DNA from: an uncultured Phascolarctobacterium sp.
GTDB lineage: Bacteria > Bacillota > Negativicutes > Acidaminococcales > Acidaminococcaceae
Assembly: GCA_949295115.1 (NCBI GenBank)
Contig: CASFJU010000004.1
Span: 1 to 64,000, forward strand
Length of the DNA stretch: 64,000 nt
Reading direction: 5' to 3'
Each line of letters begins with the position of its first letter. Position 1 is the stretch's first letter. The position numbers were made by a program, and so were the translations under genes. This document shows positions 1 to 8,824 of this stretch, in pieces. The notes under the pieces are model-generated. The model was not told where the DNA came from. It searched no databases and saw only the letters and a list, made by a program, of their open reading frames with translations.

Positions 1-545
1 GCCGGGCAGACGCAGTTAACACGCAGGCGCGGCGCTGTATCCAGCGCCAGGGCGCGGGTAAACGCAACCACCGCCCCTTTGCTGGCGCAGTAAGCAGCAC
101 AGCCGTAATTGCCGCTTATACCGGCGTCCGAAGCGACGTTTACCACCGCGCCCGCTGCCGCAAAATGCGGCAGCAGCGCCTGCGTTAAAAACACCGTGCC
201 TTTTACGTTCACGTTAAAAATTTCATCAAACTGCTGCTCCGTCAGCATTTCCATACTTTGCTCGCTGTAAATGCCTGCGCTGTTTACCAAAAAGTCAACG
301 GCACCGGCTTTTTTTATCTGCGCCGCCGCGCTTTGGCAATCGCTTACCTTACTCACGTCGCAGGCAATAAAATGCACTTTATCCGTGTAAGCGTTCTGCA
401 GTTCAGCCAAAAGCTGCGGCTGCTTGTGCCGTGCCAAAAGCCAAACTTCCGCGCCGTCCTCCAGCAGCGTTTTGGCCGCTGCCAGCCCAATGCCGCTGGT
501 GCCGCCGCTGATTACCGCGCGTTTACCTTCACATCCGTAATTCAT
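1..545 (-). CDS. SDR family oxidoreductase (3' part cut by window edge)
   Basis: Reading the minus strand from the ATG at 543-545 gives a classical short-chain dehydrogenase. A Rossmann nucleotide-binding motif of the TGxxxGIG type (seen as SGGTSGIG) lies near the N-terminus, an NSAG motif follows, and the catalytic YxxxK appears as YCASK with a Ser about 13 residues before it. The C-terminal part runs off the window. The ATG at 543 has an AAAGGA ribosome site 8 bases upstream; a further ATG at 552-554 sits too close to that site. The start overlaps the end of the histidine kinase gene by 17 bp, so the three genes are probably co-transcribed. The substrate cannot be told from this fragment. 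Confidence 0.85.
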   Translation of the reverse strand, partial: MNYGCEGKRAVISGGTSGIGLAAAKTLLEDGAEVWLLARHKQPQLLAELQNAYTDKVHFIACDVSKVSDCQSAAAQIKKAGAVDFLVNSAGIYSEQSMEMLTEQQFDEIFNVNVKGTVFLTQALLPHFAAAGAVVNVASDAGISGNYGCAAYCASKGAVVAFTRALALDTAPRLRVNCVCP

Positions 546-2061
546 CTTCCGCATCCTTTCTTTCCGGCGGCAAAACCATAATTACCGTGGTTTCTTCGTC
601 GGGTATGCTTTCCATACTTACCTTTATGTCGTGGCGCAGGGCAATTTCCCGGGCAATAGCCAGCCCCAGCCCGCTGCCGTTTTTGTTGGTTTCGCCGCGC
701 GTTTTGTAAAAGCGCTCAAACACATAGGGCAAATCCTCCTGCTTAACGCCGCTGCCGTGGTCCGTCACAGTCAGGCGGTCGCCGCGCAGGCACAGCTCAA
801 CCTTGCCGCCTTCGTGGCTGAACTTAATACTGTTGTCCAGAAAAATCATCAGCATCTGGCGCAGGCGTCCGTAGTCGCCCTCAATAAGGTACAGGTTTTT
901 GTCCAGCTGCAAATCAACCTGCACATTCTTTTGCTGCCCAAGGTGCTTGCTGGCGCGGGCAGCGTCCTGCACAACATCGCACAAATTGATGACTTCCTTC
1001 TCAATTGGGAAGTCCGCATTCTGCAAGCGCGAAAGGTCCAGCAAATCGTTAATCAGCCGCTGCAAAAACAGGCTTTCGCTCAGCATTTGCTTGTAATACT
1101 GCTCAACTTCAGCGGGGTCGGTAACAACCTTGTCGTTCAAGGCCTCCAGGCTTCCGCGGATAACCGTTACCGGCGTGCGCAGTTCGTGCGATATGTTGGC
1201 GATAAAGCTACGGCGCAGTTTTTCCAGCTTGCGCCCGGCTTCGTCGGCGTCCAGCAGGCGGTCGCCCAGTTCGTCCAAAGTATCCGCCAAAGCGCCGATT
1301 TCGTCGTTCTGTTTGATGTTGCAGCGCTCGGTGTAATCATGCTCCGCCATTTTGTGCGCCACTGCCTTCATACGGTTCAGCGGCTTGGTAAACTTCCAGC
1401 TGAACAGTACGCTCAGCAGCGATACCAGCAGCAGTGCAATTGCGCAGGACAGCAGCAAAATTTTTACGCCCTCCCACGTGGCGGACTGCAAGCCCTGCAC
1501 GGGGTAGTGCAACAGCACAACGGCGCGAATGCTGCCGCTTTCATCGTACACCGGCGCGGCGGCGCACAGCATAATCTCCTCGCGCACGGGGTTAAAATCT
1601 TCGGATACCGATACCGTGCCTTTAAAAGCCGTTTCCACGCAGTTTTTTGTTACGTCCGGCAGCTCATTAAACTCAATGCTGCGCATGGGCGGTTCCGGCT
1701 TCTGCGGAGGCAGTTCCATACCCTGCTCCAGCATGCGGCGGTGGTGCCCCATGCGGTGATGCATACGCTGCGGCAGTTTCAAGTCGCGGCTTTCATCAAC
1801 CACCCACACGTCTTCCATGGTAATGTTGTTGATGTAGCTGATAAAGCGTGTGTTGGCAATGCCGCCGCGCTCCTCCAGCCAGCGGGCGTTTTCGCTCAGC
1901 ACCTCTGCAATCCGCACGGCGCGCTGCTGCAATTCCGTCCGCTTCATATCAATGGTATGCGCGCGAAAAAAATGCGCAAAGCTGCCGCCCACCACCAGTG
2001 CGAACACCAGCAGCACCGCTGCAAAATATAAAGTCAGCTTTAAAGCTATTTTGTTATGCAT
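529..2061 (-). CDS. Sensor histidine kinase with His/Met-rich periplasmic loop
   Basis: This is a membrane-bound two-component sensor kinase of 510 residues. A first membrane segment spans about residues 9-29, an extracytoplasmic sensor domain runs to about 198, and a second membrane segment spans 200-222. HAMP follows, then HisKA with phospho-acceptor His292 in SHELRTP, then a HATPase domain with N-box (LDNSIKF) and G-boxes (GSGVKQ, GSGLGLA). The sensor domain holds an unusual His/Met/Arg-rich stretch at about residues 99-115, including HHRMGHHRR, which could bind metal (inference). Its start overlaps the end of the response regulator gene by 8 bp, the usual sign of translational coupling. 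The divergent neighbour is a His-rich Spy-like protein, a likely target. Confidence 0.93.
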   Translation of the reverse strand: MHNKIALKLTLYFAAVLLVFALVVGGSFAHFFRAHTIDMKRTELQQRAVRIAEVLSENARWLEERGGIANTRFISYINNITMEDVWVVDESRDLKLPQRMHHRMGHHRRMLEQGMELPPQKPEPPMRSIEFNELPDVTKNCVETAFKGTVSVSEDFNPVREEIMLCAAAPVYDESGSIRAVVLLHYPVQGLQSATWEGVKILLLSCAIALLLVSLLSVLFSWKFTKPLNRMKAVAHKMAEHDYTERCNIKQNDEIGALADTLDELGDRLLDADEAGRKLEKLRRSFIANISHELRTPVTVIRGSLEALNDKVVTDPAEVEQYYKQMLSESLFLQRLINDLLDLSRLQNADFPIEKEVINLCDVVQDAARASKHLGQQKNVQVDLQLDKNLYLIEGDYGRLRQMLMIFLDNSIKFSHEGGKVELCLRGDRLTVTDHGSGVKQEDLPYVFERFYKTRGETNKNGSGLGLAIAREIALRHDIKVSMESIPDEETTVIMVLPPERKDAEDELRM

Positions 2062-2761
2062 TTACTTTCTCCTCAAACCGGTAGCCTACGCCCCAGATGG
2101 TTTTAATCTCCCAGCCGGGGTGTTCAATTTTATCCAGCTTGGCGCGCATGCGCTTAATGTGCGAATCCACCGTGCGGCTGTCGCCGTAGTAATCGTAGCC
2201 CCACAGGCTGTCCAAAAGGTTATCGCGCGAGAACACCTTGCTGCTGTTTTTGGCAAGCGTCCACAAAAGCTCAACCTCTTTTTTGGTCAGCGCCACTTCT
2301 TCGCCGCCCACGGTTACAGCGTACTTGTCCAAATCAATCACTAAATTATCGTAACTGTACGTGTTGCGGTTTACTTCCTCACGCGGCTGCATGCGGCGCA
2401 AAATCGCGCGCACACGCGCCATAACTTCGCCCGCGCTGAAGGGCTTGATAATATAATCGTCCGCACCGATATCAAGGCCCATTATTTTTTCAAAATCTTC
2501 GCCGCGCGCGGTGACCATAATTACCGGCACCAGCGATTTGGCACGCAGCTGGCGGCACACTTCAAAGCCGTCCATTTTGGGCATCATCACATCCAGCAGC
2601 ACCATGGCGATATCGGCTTCGTTGTCGCGGAACAGGCGCAAAGCTTCCTCGCCGTCCAGCGCCACAATCGGCTCAAAGCCCTCTTTGCGCGCATAATTGG
2701 ATAAAATTGAAGTAATTTGTTTATTGTCATCAGCAATCAGCATTTTTGCCACTGCCATCAT
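2054..2761 (-). CDS. OmpR/PhoB-family response regulator
   Basis: A 235-residue regulator with an N-terminal receiver domain and a C-terminal winged-helix DNA-binding domain. The acidic pair DD is at residues 11-12, the phospho-acceptor Asp57 lies in LLDVMMPK, and the conserved Lys lies in IIKPF. The C-terminal half shows the winged-helix features TKKEVELLW and DSHIKRMRAKL. It is first in the operon with the kinase and the SDR gene. A TATAAT box on the minus strand lies in the gap upstream (about 2785-2792). Two ATGs are adjacent at the start; either could be used. The neighbouring divergent gene has a tandem repeat upstream that suits an OmpR-type dimer. Confidence 0.93.
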   Translation of the reverse strand: MMAVAKMLIADDNKQITSILSNYARKEGFEPIVALDGEEALRLFRDNEADIAMVLLDVMMPKMDGFEVCRQLRAKSLVPVIMVTARGEDFEKIMGLDIGADDYIIKPFSAGEVMARVRAILRRMQPREEVNRNTYSYDNLVIDLDKYAVTVGGEEVALTKKEVELLWTLAKNSSKVFSRDNLLDSLWGYDYYGDSRTVDSHIKRMRAKLDKIEHPGWEIKTIWGVGYRFEEKVNA

Positions 2762-2912
2762 CCTTTCACAAAGAGCTATCTATATTATACAACCAAACCC
2801 CTTGTTTTTAAAAGTTTAAGGTGATGCAGATGGTTTGCCGATTATTTTTGCGTTATAATAATAGCAGGCAAATGCAGAAAATTTGTGACAAAACTGCCCG
2901 AAAATAAATTAT

Positions 2913-2948
2913 TTTTGCCATAATTTTGCCATAACCATCCTGTACAAT
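2913..2948 (+). promoter_or_regulatory. Tandem 11-bp operator and -10 box of the Spy-like gene
   Basis: Two perfect head-to-tail copies of TTTTGCCATAA occupy 2913-2923 and 2924-2934. They end 8 bp before a TACAAT -10 box (2943-2948). No good -35 hexamer is seen where one is expected; the repeats cover that place. Known OmpR/PhoB-type regulators bind 11-bp spaced direct repeats that replace or overlap the -35. The inference is that the divergent response regulator activates the downstream gene here. Confidence 0.7.
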
Positions 2949-2999
2949 ACAGATAAGCTAAAAAGTAACCACACAGATAAATTAAAGGAGTGACCAGAT

Positions 3000-3590
3000 A
3001 TGTTGAAAAACAAATTGATGAAATCTTTGGTTGTTGCCGGTTTAATCTGCGCCACCAGCGTACCGGTTTTTGCGGCTGAACAGCCCGAAGCCCCGCAGCC
3101 GACCATGCGCGAAAGAGTAGAACAGATTTTACACGAAAACGATAACAATGTGCGCCGCCCCATTCCGCGCCCCGCACGCCGCGGCCCCCAGCTGACGGAA
3201 GAACAGCGCCAGGCACGCGAAGCAGCACGCATGGCGTGGATGGAAATGACGCCGCAGCAGAAATTTGAACAGCGCCAGCAAATGCGCGAAGACTTTTTGG
3301 CACAGCTGCCGGCCGAAAAACGTGCCGCCATTGAACAGCGTGCCGCCGAAGCCAAAGCTAAATGGGACAGCATGACCGAAGAACAAAAACAGGACGCTAT
3401 GCGCGATATGTTCCGCAGCTTCCGCCACCGCGACGGTTTTAAACTGCACCATGGTTACGGCCCCGGCCACGGACGCGGCTGGCACTGCGACGGACCGCGT
3501 GACCGCGACCGCCACTACGACCGTTACCACCATGACGGACACTGCGACTGGGGCGACCGCTGCCCGTACTACGAGGATGACAAAAACTAA
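3000..3590 (+). CDS. Spy/CpxP-like periplasmic LTxxQ protein with His-rich tail
   Basis: A 196-residue exported protein. A Sec signal peptide (positive N-terminus, hydrophobic core, cleavage after about residue 24 in VPVFAAEQ) is followed by a charged helical region with repeated LTxxQ-like motifs (LTEEQ, MTPQQ, MTEEQ). These mark the Spy/CpxP family of periplasmic chaperones and stress sensors. The last 60 residues are very rich in His, Asp and Arg (for example DRDRHYDRYHHDGH), which suggests metal binding. An AAAGGAG ribosome site lies 9 bases before the ATG. The gene is divergent from a two-component pair whose sensor also has a His/Met-rich loop. Function by family resemblance only. Confidence 0.75.
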   Translation: MLKNKLMKSLVVAGLICATSVPVFAAEQPEAPQPTMRERVEQILHENDNNVRRPIPRPARRGPQLTEEQRQAREAARMAWMEMTPQQKFEQRQQMREDFLAQLPAEKRAAIEQRAAEAKAKWDSMTEEQKQDAMRDMFRSFRHRDGFKLHHGYGPGHGRGWHCDGPRDRDRHYDRYHHDGHCDWGDRCPYYEDDKN

Positions 3591-3692
3591 TCCTCTGTTT
3601 TAAGCCTAACCTTTAACATAACTAATCCAAATCCAACTTTCCCCAAAATTTTAAGCTAAAACTAATCCATAACCTTTCCCCTCCGATAAAAT

Positions 3693-3735
3693 AAAAATCA
3701 CGGTTGATACCAAAAGTATCGGCCGTGATTTTTTT
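3693..3735. terminator. Bidirectional rho-independent terminator
   Basis: AAAAATCACGG (3693-3703) pairs with CCGTGATTTTT (3723-3733), with an inner GATAC/GTATC stem. A-run and T-run flank it on both sides, so it can serve both the Spy-like gene and the convergent TA operon. Confidence 0.85.
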
Positions 3736-3746
3736 ATGTAATTTAT

Positions 3747-4055
3747 TTACAACGACGCCACGCGGATTGTTTTGCCCATGGCATGCAAAATTTTGAAAAT
3801 ATTATTTAAACTGGGATTTATTTTGCCATTTTCAATTTTAGCTATTGTTGATTGGGCAATGCCTGTTTTCTGGCTTAAATCTGTTTGCGTTAAATTATTG
3901 GCTTTTCTCGCTTCAACAATTTGCAGTAAAAAATCTGCCCGGTCTTTAATTATAGCCAGTTCTTCAGGCGTATATATTTCATTAAAAAAGTCGTCAATAT
4001 CTGAACCAACATATTTATCATTCACTTTAAGATCTTTATCAGCCATTTCATTCAC
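3747..4055 (-). CDS. XRE-family antitoxin (HigA-like)
   Basis: A 102-residue protein with a helix-turn-helix of the Xre/HigA type in its C-terminal half (NNLTQTDLSQKTG followed by STIAKIENGK). The N-terminal half is acidic. It is encoded directly downstream of a RelE/HigB-like toxin with an 8-bp overlap, in the toxin-first order typical of higBA modules. Known members neutralise the toxin and repress the operon. Specific subfamily not determined. Confidence 0.85.
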   Translation of the reverse strand: MNEMADKDLKVNDKYVGSDIDDFFNEIYTPEELAIIKDRADFLLQIVEARKANNLTQTDLSQKTGIAQSTIAKIENGKINPSLNNIFKILHAMGKTIRVASL

Positions 4056-4425
4056 TCCTTACGTCAATCTGCCTGTTAATCAAAATCTTATATCTGTTCA
4101 AGGCTTTATCAATCTCTTTTTTAGGAGTTTTCTGCGTAGACTTTTTGAAAATATGCAGTAAGTAAATACTGTTGCCTAAAATACAGCAGTATAAAATTCT
4201 TCTGTTTTTAGGGCGCAACTCCCAAATCGGTCCTTGTAAATGTTTTATGTACGGTTCACCCAAGGCATTACCCTTTGCTTTAAGCATGATTAAAAATTCC
4301 GAGATTGTTTCCAGTGTATCCCGCGTTGTTTTTTCATTGGTTAATGCCATATCTTTTAAATATTCGCGGACAGGCTCACGCCCATTACTTGTTTTAAAAA
4401 ATTTTATTTCAAATTTTGTTTCCAC
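4048..4425 (-). CDS. HigB/RelE-superfamily toxin (phage Gp49-like)
   Basis: A 125-residue basic protein. The middle contains the motif GEPYIKHLQGPIWELR followed by a strand-rich RRILYCC segment and a basic tail, which is the usual pattern of Gp49/HigB-type mRNA interferases. I place the start at GTG 4423-4425 because AAGGAGG lies 5 bases upstream; the frame is open further upstream to 4494 but that part has no ribosome site. It overlaps the antitoxin gene by 8 bp. The pair is expected to be a type II toxin-antitoxin module acting on ribosome-bound mRNA; activity is inferred from family only. Confidence 0.82.
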   Translation of the reverse strand: METKFEIKFFKTSNGREPVREYLKDMALTNEKTTRDTLETISEFLIMLKAKGNALGEPYIKHLQGPIWELRPKNRRILYCCILGNSIYLLHIFKKSTQKTPKKEIDKALNRYKILINRQIDVRSE

Positions 4426-4483
4426 TGATACCTCCTTCCATCCGCTCTTTATTCTCTCCAAGAATATTTTAACATATGCAGAA

Positions 4484-4520
4484 TAAAAAAACAACCTGCC
4501 GTAGTAATACAGCAGGTTGC
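4484..4520 (-). terminator. Terminator of the nifJ gene
   Basis: On the minus strand CAACCTGC pairs with GCAGGTTG (4492-4499 with 4512-4519), followed by a run of seven T. A near-identical hairpin ends the GNAT gene at 11977-12017. Confidence 0.85.
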
Positions 4521-4548
4521 TAATAATTATTTAATTTTTACTTTTAGC

Positions 4549-7500
4549 TTAATCCTGTGCTGCCAGGCGTTTGTAAGTAGCAAGGCGCTCTTTAGCGTCG
4601 TGCTCGGTCTTTTCAAATAATGCTTCTGCCTGGTCGGGGAACTGTTTTAACAATGCGGAGTAACGTACTTCGCCCATCAGGAACTCGCGGAAATCGCCGG
4701 TAGGCTCTTTGCTGTCGAGCGTAAACGGATTTTTACCCTGTTCCTTCAGTTCCGGATTGTAACGGTAGTTAGCCCAGTAACCGCATTCAACCGCACGTTT
4801 TGCTTCCAGCTGGCTGCAGCCCATGCCTACCTTCAAACCGTGGTTAATGCACGGCGCGTAAGCAATAATCAGGGACGGGCCGTCGTAAGCTTCTGCTTCG
4901 GCAATAGCTTTCAGGGTCTGGTTTTTATCTGCGCCCATCGCGATTTGCGCTACATAAACATAGCCGTAGCTCATGGCCATCATGCCAAGGTCTTTTTTGC
5001 GGGTGCGTTTGCCGCTGGCCGCAAATTTGGCGATAGCAGCGGCAGGCGTTGCTTTGGAGGACTGGCCGCCGGTGTTGGAGTAAACTTCGGTATCAAATAC
5101 CATTACGTTTACGTTTTCGCCGCTGGCAAGCACATGGTCCAGACCGCCGTAGCCGATATCGTAAGCCCAGCCGTCGCCGCCGAAAATCCAGTGGCTGCGT
5201 TTTACAAAGTACTGGCCAAGTTCTGCGATTTCCTTCAGCAGCTGGTTATCGCTGTTTTCGGCAGCCAGTGCCGCTTTCAGCGCTTCAGCGCGTTCGCGGG
5301 TGCCGTCGCTTACATTCATGTTATCCAGCCATGCCTGCATTGCCGCTTTCAGGCCTTCGCTTACAGGCAGGTTCAAAGCTTCTTTAACCATTTCAGCAAC
5401 ACGTTCGCGCGTATGTTTAACGCCCAAGCACATGCCAAGACCGTATTCGGCGTTGTCCTCAAACAGGCTGTTTGCCCAGCTCGGGCCGTGGCCTTCTGCG
5501 TTCTTGCAGTACGGCATGCTCGGTGCGCTGGCTCCCCAGATAGAGGAGCATCCCGTTGCGTTGGCAATCATCATGCGGTCGCCAACCAGCTGTGTAATAA
5601 GTTTGGCATACGGGGTTTCGCCGCAGCCTGCGCACGCACCGCTGAACTCAAACAGCGGCTGTTCAAACTGCACGCCTTTAACGGTGTTTTTATTCATCGG
5701 GTTCGCTTTAGGCGCAACCTTCTTCATTGCGTAATCCCAATTTTCGGTTTTGGCAAGCTGGGTTTCCAGCGGTTTCATAACCAAAGCCTTTTCCTTCGCC
5801 GGGCAAACCTGAGCGCAGTTGCCGCAGCCGGTGCAGTCCAGCTGGGATACAACCATGTGGAATTTAAGGCCTTTCGCGCCGATAGCGTCTTTAGACAGCA
5901 TACCGGCAGGAGCGTTAGCCGCTTCTTCTTCCGTCATCAGCACGGGGCGGATGGCTGCATGCGGGCAAACAAAGGCGCACTGGTTGCACTGGATGCATTT
6001 ATCAATCTGCCATTCGGGCACGTTGATGGCGATGCCGCGTTTTTCGTAAGCTGCTGTGCCGCTCGGGAAGGTGCCGTCCTCGTGGTCCTTAAATGCGCTG
6101 ACAGGCAGTTTGTCGCCTTCCAGACGGTTCATCGGCACAAGAATGTTATCAATAAAGTCGTTGCCGGATTTCGCTTCGGTTACAGTATCGGCAGCGTCTT
6201 TCCAGCTTGCGGGCACATCAACCTTAACAATCGCGTTAACGCCCATGTCGATAGCGGCGTTGTTCATGTCAACAACGTCCTTGCCCTTCAGGCCGTAGCT
6301 GTGTTCAACGGCTTCCTTCAAGTATTTAACGGCGTCGTCCAGCGGGATAATATCGGCCAGTTTGAAGAACGCCGACTGCATAATCATGTTAATGCGTCCG
6401 CCCAGACCGATTTGCTGCGCGATTTTTACAGCGTCGATAATATATAAGTTAACATCGTTTTCCGCGATGTAGCGTTTAATCTGCCCCGGCAGATGTTTGT
6501 CAAGTTCGTCCACGCCCCAGTTGCAGTTAAGGAGGAACGTGCCGCCTTTTTTCAGTCCTGCGGTAACGTCGTATTTATCTACATAGCTCTGGTTGTGTAC
6601 GGCGACAAAGTCCGCAGCATTGATGAGATACGGCGCGCGGATAGGCTCTTTACCGAAACGCAGGTGCGAAACGGTGATACCGCCGGATTTTTTGGAATCG
6701 TAGGAGAAATAGCCCTGCGCGTACATATCGGTATGGTCGCCGATAATTTTAATAGCGCTCTTGTTCGCGCCAACGGTACCATCGCTGCCAAGGCCCCAGA
6801 ATTTGCAGCTCTTGGTGTCCGCGCCGGTAACGTCGATATCGCGGCTGGCCGCAAGAGAAGTATTGGTAACATCGTCAACGATGCTGATGGTGAAATTGTT
6901 TTTCGGTTCTGCTGCTTCAAGGTTTTCGTAAACGGCAAGGATGTCGTTCGGAGTCAGATCTTTGCTGCCAAGGCCGTAACGGCCGCCGATAATCATCGGG
7001 TTGCGGTCGCTATCGTAGAATGCGCCGCGCACATCCATGTACAGCGGTTCGCCGAATGCGCCCGGCTCTTTGGTGCGGTCCAGCACGGCAATGCGTTTAA
7101 CCGTCTGAGGGATAGCCGCCATAAAATGCTTAACGCTGAACGGACGGTACAGGTGTACAGCAAGTAAACCAACCTTTTTGCCCTCTGCGTTCAGTTTTTC
7201 AGCCACGGTCTGGATGGTTTCGCACGCGCTGCCCATAGCGATGATGATATTCTCGGCATCGGGCGCGCCGTAGTAATTGAACAGGCCGTAGTTGCGTCCG
7301 GTGATTTTGTTGATTTCGTTCATGTAATTTTCAACAATCTCCGGCAGCGCGGTGTAATAGCTGTTAACAGCCTCGCGGGTCTGGAAGTAAATATCCGGGT
7401 TCTGCGCCGTGCCGCGTATAACCGGGTTATCCGGGTTCAAAGCGCGTTTGCGGAAAGCATTGACAGCGTCCCAGTCCAGAAGTTTGCCAAGCTCATCGTA

Positions 7501-8058
7501 ATCCATAACTTCAATCTTCTGAATTTCGTGGGAAGTACGGAAACCGTCGAAGAAGTTTACAAACGGTACGCGGCCTTTAATGGCGGATAAATGCGCAACA
7601 CCGCCAAGGTCCATAACCTCCTGCACGCTGCCTTCCGCCAGAAGCGCAAAACCGGTCTGGCGGGTTGCCATAACGTCCTGATGGTCGCCGAAAATCGAAA
7701 GGCTGCTGGTTGCCAGCGCGCGCGCCGATACGTGGAACACGGCCGGTAAAAGCTCGCCTGCCATTTTATACATATTAGGAATCATGAGGAGCAGGCCCTG
7801 CGATGCTGTATAAGTGGTAGTGAGGGCACCGCCCTGCAAAGAACCGTGCACAGCGCCGGAAGCGCCTGCTTCGGACTGCATCTCCTGCACCTTTACAGTC
7901 TGGCCGAAAAGGTTCTTCTTGCCCTGGGCAGACCATTCGTCAACAACCTCTGCCATCGGCGAAGACGGAGTAATCGGGTAAATAGCTGCCACGTCGGTAA
8001 ACGCATAGGATATATAAGCCGCAGCGGTATTGCCGTCCATGGTTTTCATTTTTGTCAT
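4549..8058 (-). CDS. nifJ: Pyruvate:ferredoxin (flavodoxin) oxidoreductase
   Basis: A 1169-residue single-chain enzyme that oxidises pyruvate with CoA to acetyl-CoA and CO2 and passes electrons to ferredoxin or flavodoxin. The N-terminal TPP-type pyrimidine-binding domain starts with GNTAAAYISYAFTD and YPITPSSPM. Two 4Fe-4S ferredoxin motifs lie in the middle third (CIQCNQCAFVCP and CTGCGNCAQVCP). The C-terminal TPP/Mg domain has GDGWAYDIGYGG and SNTGGQSSKATP, plus the CxxC pair in CAGCGETPY for the proximal cluster. Length matches the family (about 1170-1200). The gene stands alone between its own promoter and terminator. This is the central pyruvate catabolic enzyme of strict anaerobes and receives pyruvate from the serine dehydratase encoded at 24-26 kb. 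Confidence 0.97.
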   Translation of the reverse strand: MTKMKTMDGNTAAAYISYAFTDVAAIYPITPSSPMAEVVDEWSAQGKKNLFGQTVKVQEMQSEAGASGAVHGSLQGGALTTTYTASQGLLLMIPNMYKMAGELLPAVFHVSARALATSSLSIFGDHQDVMATRQTGFALLAEGSVQEVMDLGGVAHLSAIKGRVPFVNFFDGFRTSHEIQKIEVMDYDELGKLLDWDAVNAFRKRALNPDNPVIRGTAQNPDIYFQTREAVNSYYTALPEIVENYMNEINKITGRNYGLFNYYGAPDAENIIIAMGSACETIQTVAEKLNAEGKKVGLLAVHLYRPFSVKHFMAAIPQTVKRIAVLDRTKEPGAFGEPLYMDVRGAFYDSDRNPMIIGGRYGLGSKDLTPNDILAVYENLEAAEPKNNFTISIVDDVTNTSLAASRDIDVTGADTKSCKFWGLGSDGTVGANKSAIKIIGDHTDMYAQGYFSYDSKKSGGITVSHLRFGKEPIRAPYLINAADFVAVHNQSYVDKYDVTAGLKKGGTFLLNCNWGVDELDKHLPGQIKRYIAENDVNLYIIDAVKIAQQIGLGGRINMIMQSAFFKLADIIPLDDAVKYLKEAVEHSYGLKGKDVVDMNNAAIDMGVNAIVKVDVPASWKDAADTVTEAKSGNDFIDNILVPMNRLEGDKLPVSAFKDHEDGTFPSGTAAYEKRGIAINVPEWQIDKCIQCNQCAFVCPHAAIRPVLMTEEEAANAPAGMLSKDAIGAKGLKFHMVVSQLDCTGCGNCAQVCPAKEKALVMKPLETQLAKTENWDYAMKKVAPKANPMNKNTVKGVQFEQPLFEFSGACAGCGETPYAKLITQLVGDRMMIANATGCSSIWGASAPSMPYCKNAEGHGPSWANSLFEDNAEYGLGMCLGVKHTRERVAEMVKEALNLPVSEGLKAAMQAWLDNMNVSDGTRERAEALKAALAAENSDNQLLKEIAELGQYFVKRSHWIFGGDGWAYDIGYGGLDHVLASGENVNVMVFDTEVYSNTGGQSSKATPAAAIAKFAASGKRTRKKDLGMMAMSYGYVYVAQIAMGADKNQTLKAIAEAEAYDGPSLIIAYAPCINHGLKVGMGCSQLEAKRAVECGYWANYRYNPELKEQGKNPFTLDSKEPTGDFREFLMGEVRYSALLKQFPDQAEALFEKTEHDAKERLATYKRLAAQD

Positions 8059-8123
8059 GTGGTTCCCCTCTTTCCTTTATTAACTGCTGAAAATTAGTTG
8101 TGCGTAAAACTCCGCATATAATT

Positions 8124-8171
8124 AGTATACACTATTTATGAGGGTTTGTAAATTTTATGAAAATGTATACA
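8124..8171 (-). promoter_or_regulatory. nifJ promoter with two TGTATACA-like operators
   Basis: On the minus strand a -35 TTTACA (8147-8152) and a -10 TATACT (8124-8129) are 17 bp apart. A palindrome AGTATACA (8124-8131) overlaps the -10, and a perfect TGTATACA (8164-8171) lies 40 bp away upstream of the -35. The same octamer lies inside the promoter of the next gene upstream (8834-8841). A shared repressor is an inference. Confidence 0.65.
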
Positions 8172-8188
8172 ACAGCGTTTTTACAAGC

Positions 8189-8213
8189 AAAAAGGTACGG
8201 CGCAAACCGTACC
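8189..8213 (-). terminator. Terminator of the gamma carbonic anhydrase gene
   Basis: GGTACGG (8194-8200) pairs with CCGTACC (8207-8213); on the minus strand the stem is followed by a T-run. It lies between this gene and the nifJ promoter. Confidence 0.8.
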
Positions 8214-8238
8214 TTTAATATTGCTGCTTAATTTTTAA

Positions 8239-8790
8239 TTACACAATCTTTTCGCCGTGGTATTCTTCGCCGCCGCCATCGGGAAGCTCGTTGTAACGGC
8301 GCGTCCACAGGTTTTCGTATTTAACTGCCTGAGCGTGGGTAGCGTCGGTGTTTTCCGGCAGCTGTTTGATAACTTTGGCAGGTACGCCGGCAACAAGGCT
8401 GTACGGCGGCACGATGGTGTTTTTGGTTACAACCGCGCCCGCTGCAACGATGGAGCCTTTGCCGATAACAGCGCCGTCCAGAACGGTGGAGTGCATGCCG
8501 ATGAGGCAGTGGTCTTCAACGGTGCAGGCATGCAGAAGCGCGCAGTGCCCAACGGTTACATAATCGCCGACAATGCAGGCATGGCTATCGGAAACATGCA
8601 GCACGCTGTTATCCTGAATATTCGTATATCTGCCGATTTCAATACGGTTTACATCGCCGCGCACGGTTACGTTATACCATACGCTGCTGTATTCTTTCAT
8701 TTCCGCCTTGCCGATGACTACTGCCGTTTCGGCGACAAAAGCCTTCGGGTCAATTTTAGGGGTATTGCCTTCAAATTTTTTAATAAGCAT
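8239..8790 (-). CDS. Gamma carbonic anhydrase-like hexapeptide protein
   Basis: A 183-residue left-handed beta-helix protein with hexapeptide repeats (for example [21 protein letters not shown]). Three His that could bind metal are seen in [14 protein letters not shown] and nearby, as in the gamma carbonic anhydrase family (YrdA, PaaY, CaiE relatives). Such proteins bind Zn or Fe and may hydrate CO2, but many members lack proven activity. It stands alone with its own promoter and terminator, next to nifJ, whose reaction releases CO2. That link is suggestive only. Confidence 0.85.
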   Translation of the reverse strand: MLIKKFEGNTPKIDPKAFVAETAVVIGKAEMKEYSSVWYNVTVRGDVNRIEIGRYTNIQDNSVLHVSDSHACIVGDYVTVGHCALLHACTVEDHCLIGMHSTVLDGAVIGKGSIVAAGAVVTKNTIVPPYSLVAGVPAKVIKQLPENTDATHAQAVKYENLWTRRYNELPDGGGEEYHGEKIV

Positions 8791-8824
8791 TGTAAGATTC
8801 CTCCTTTATGCTGCTCACAACTCT

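Noticed and set aside
631-2031. Long plus-strand reading frame across the histidine kinase gene
   Set aside because: It lies opposite a clear kinase gene with all motifs; the translation is low-complexity Ala/Gln/His-rich and matches no protein pattern. It is a shadow of high-G+C third positions.
4840-6447. 535-residue plus-strand frame inside nifJ
   Set aside because: Antisense shadow of nifJ; no ribosome site and a composition typical of reverse-frame reads.
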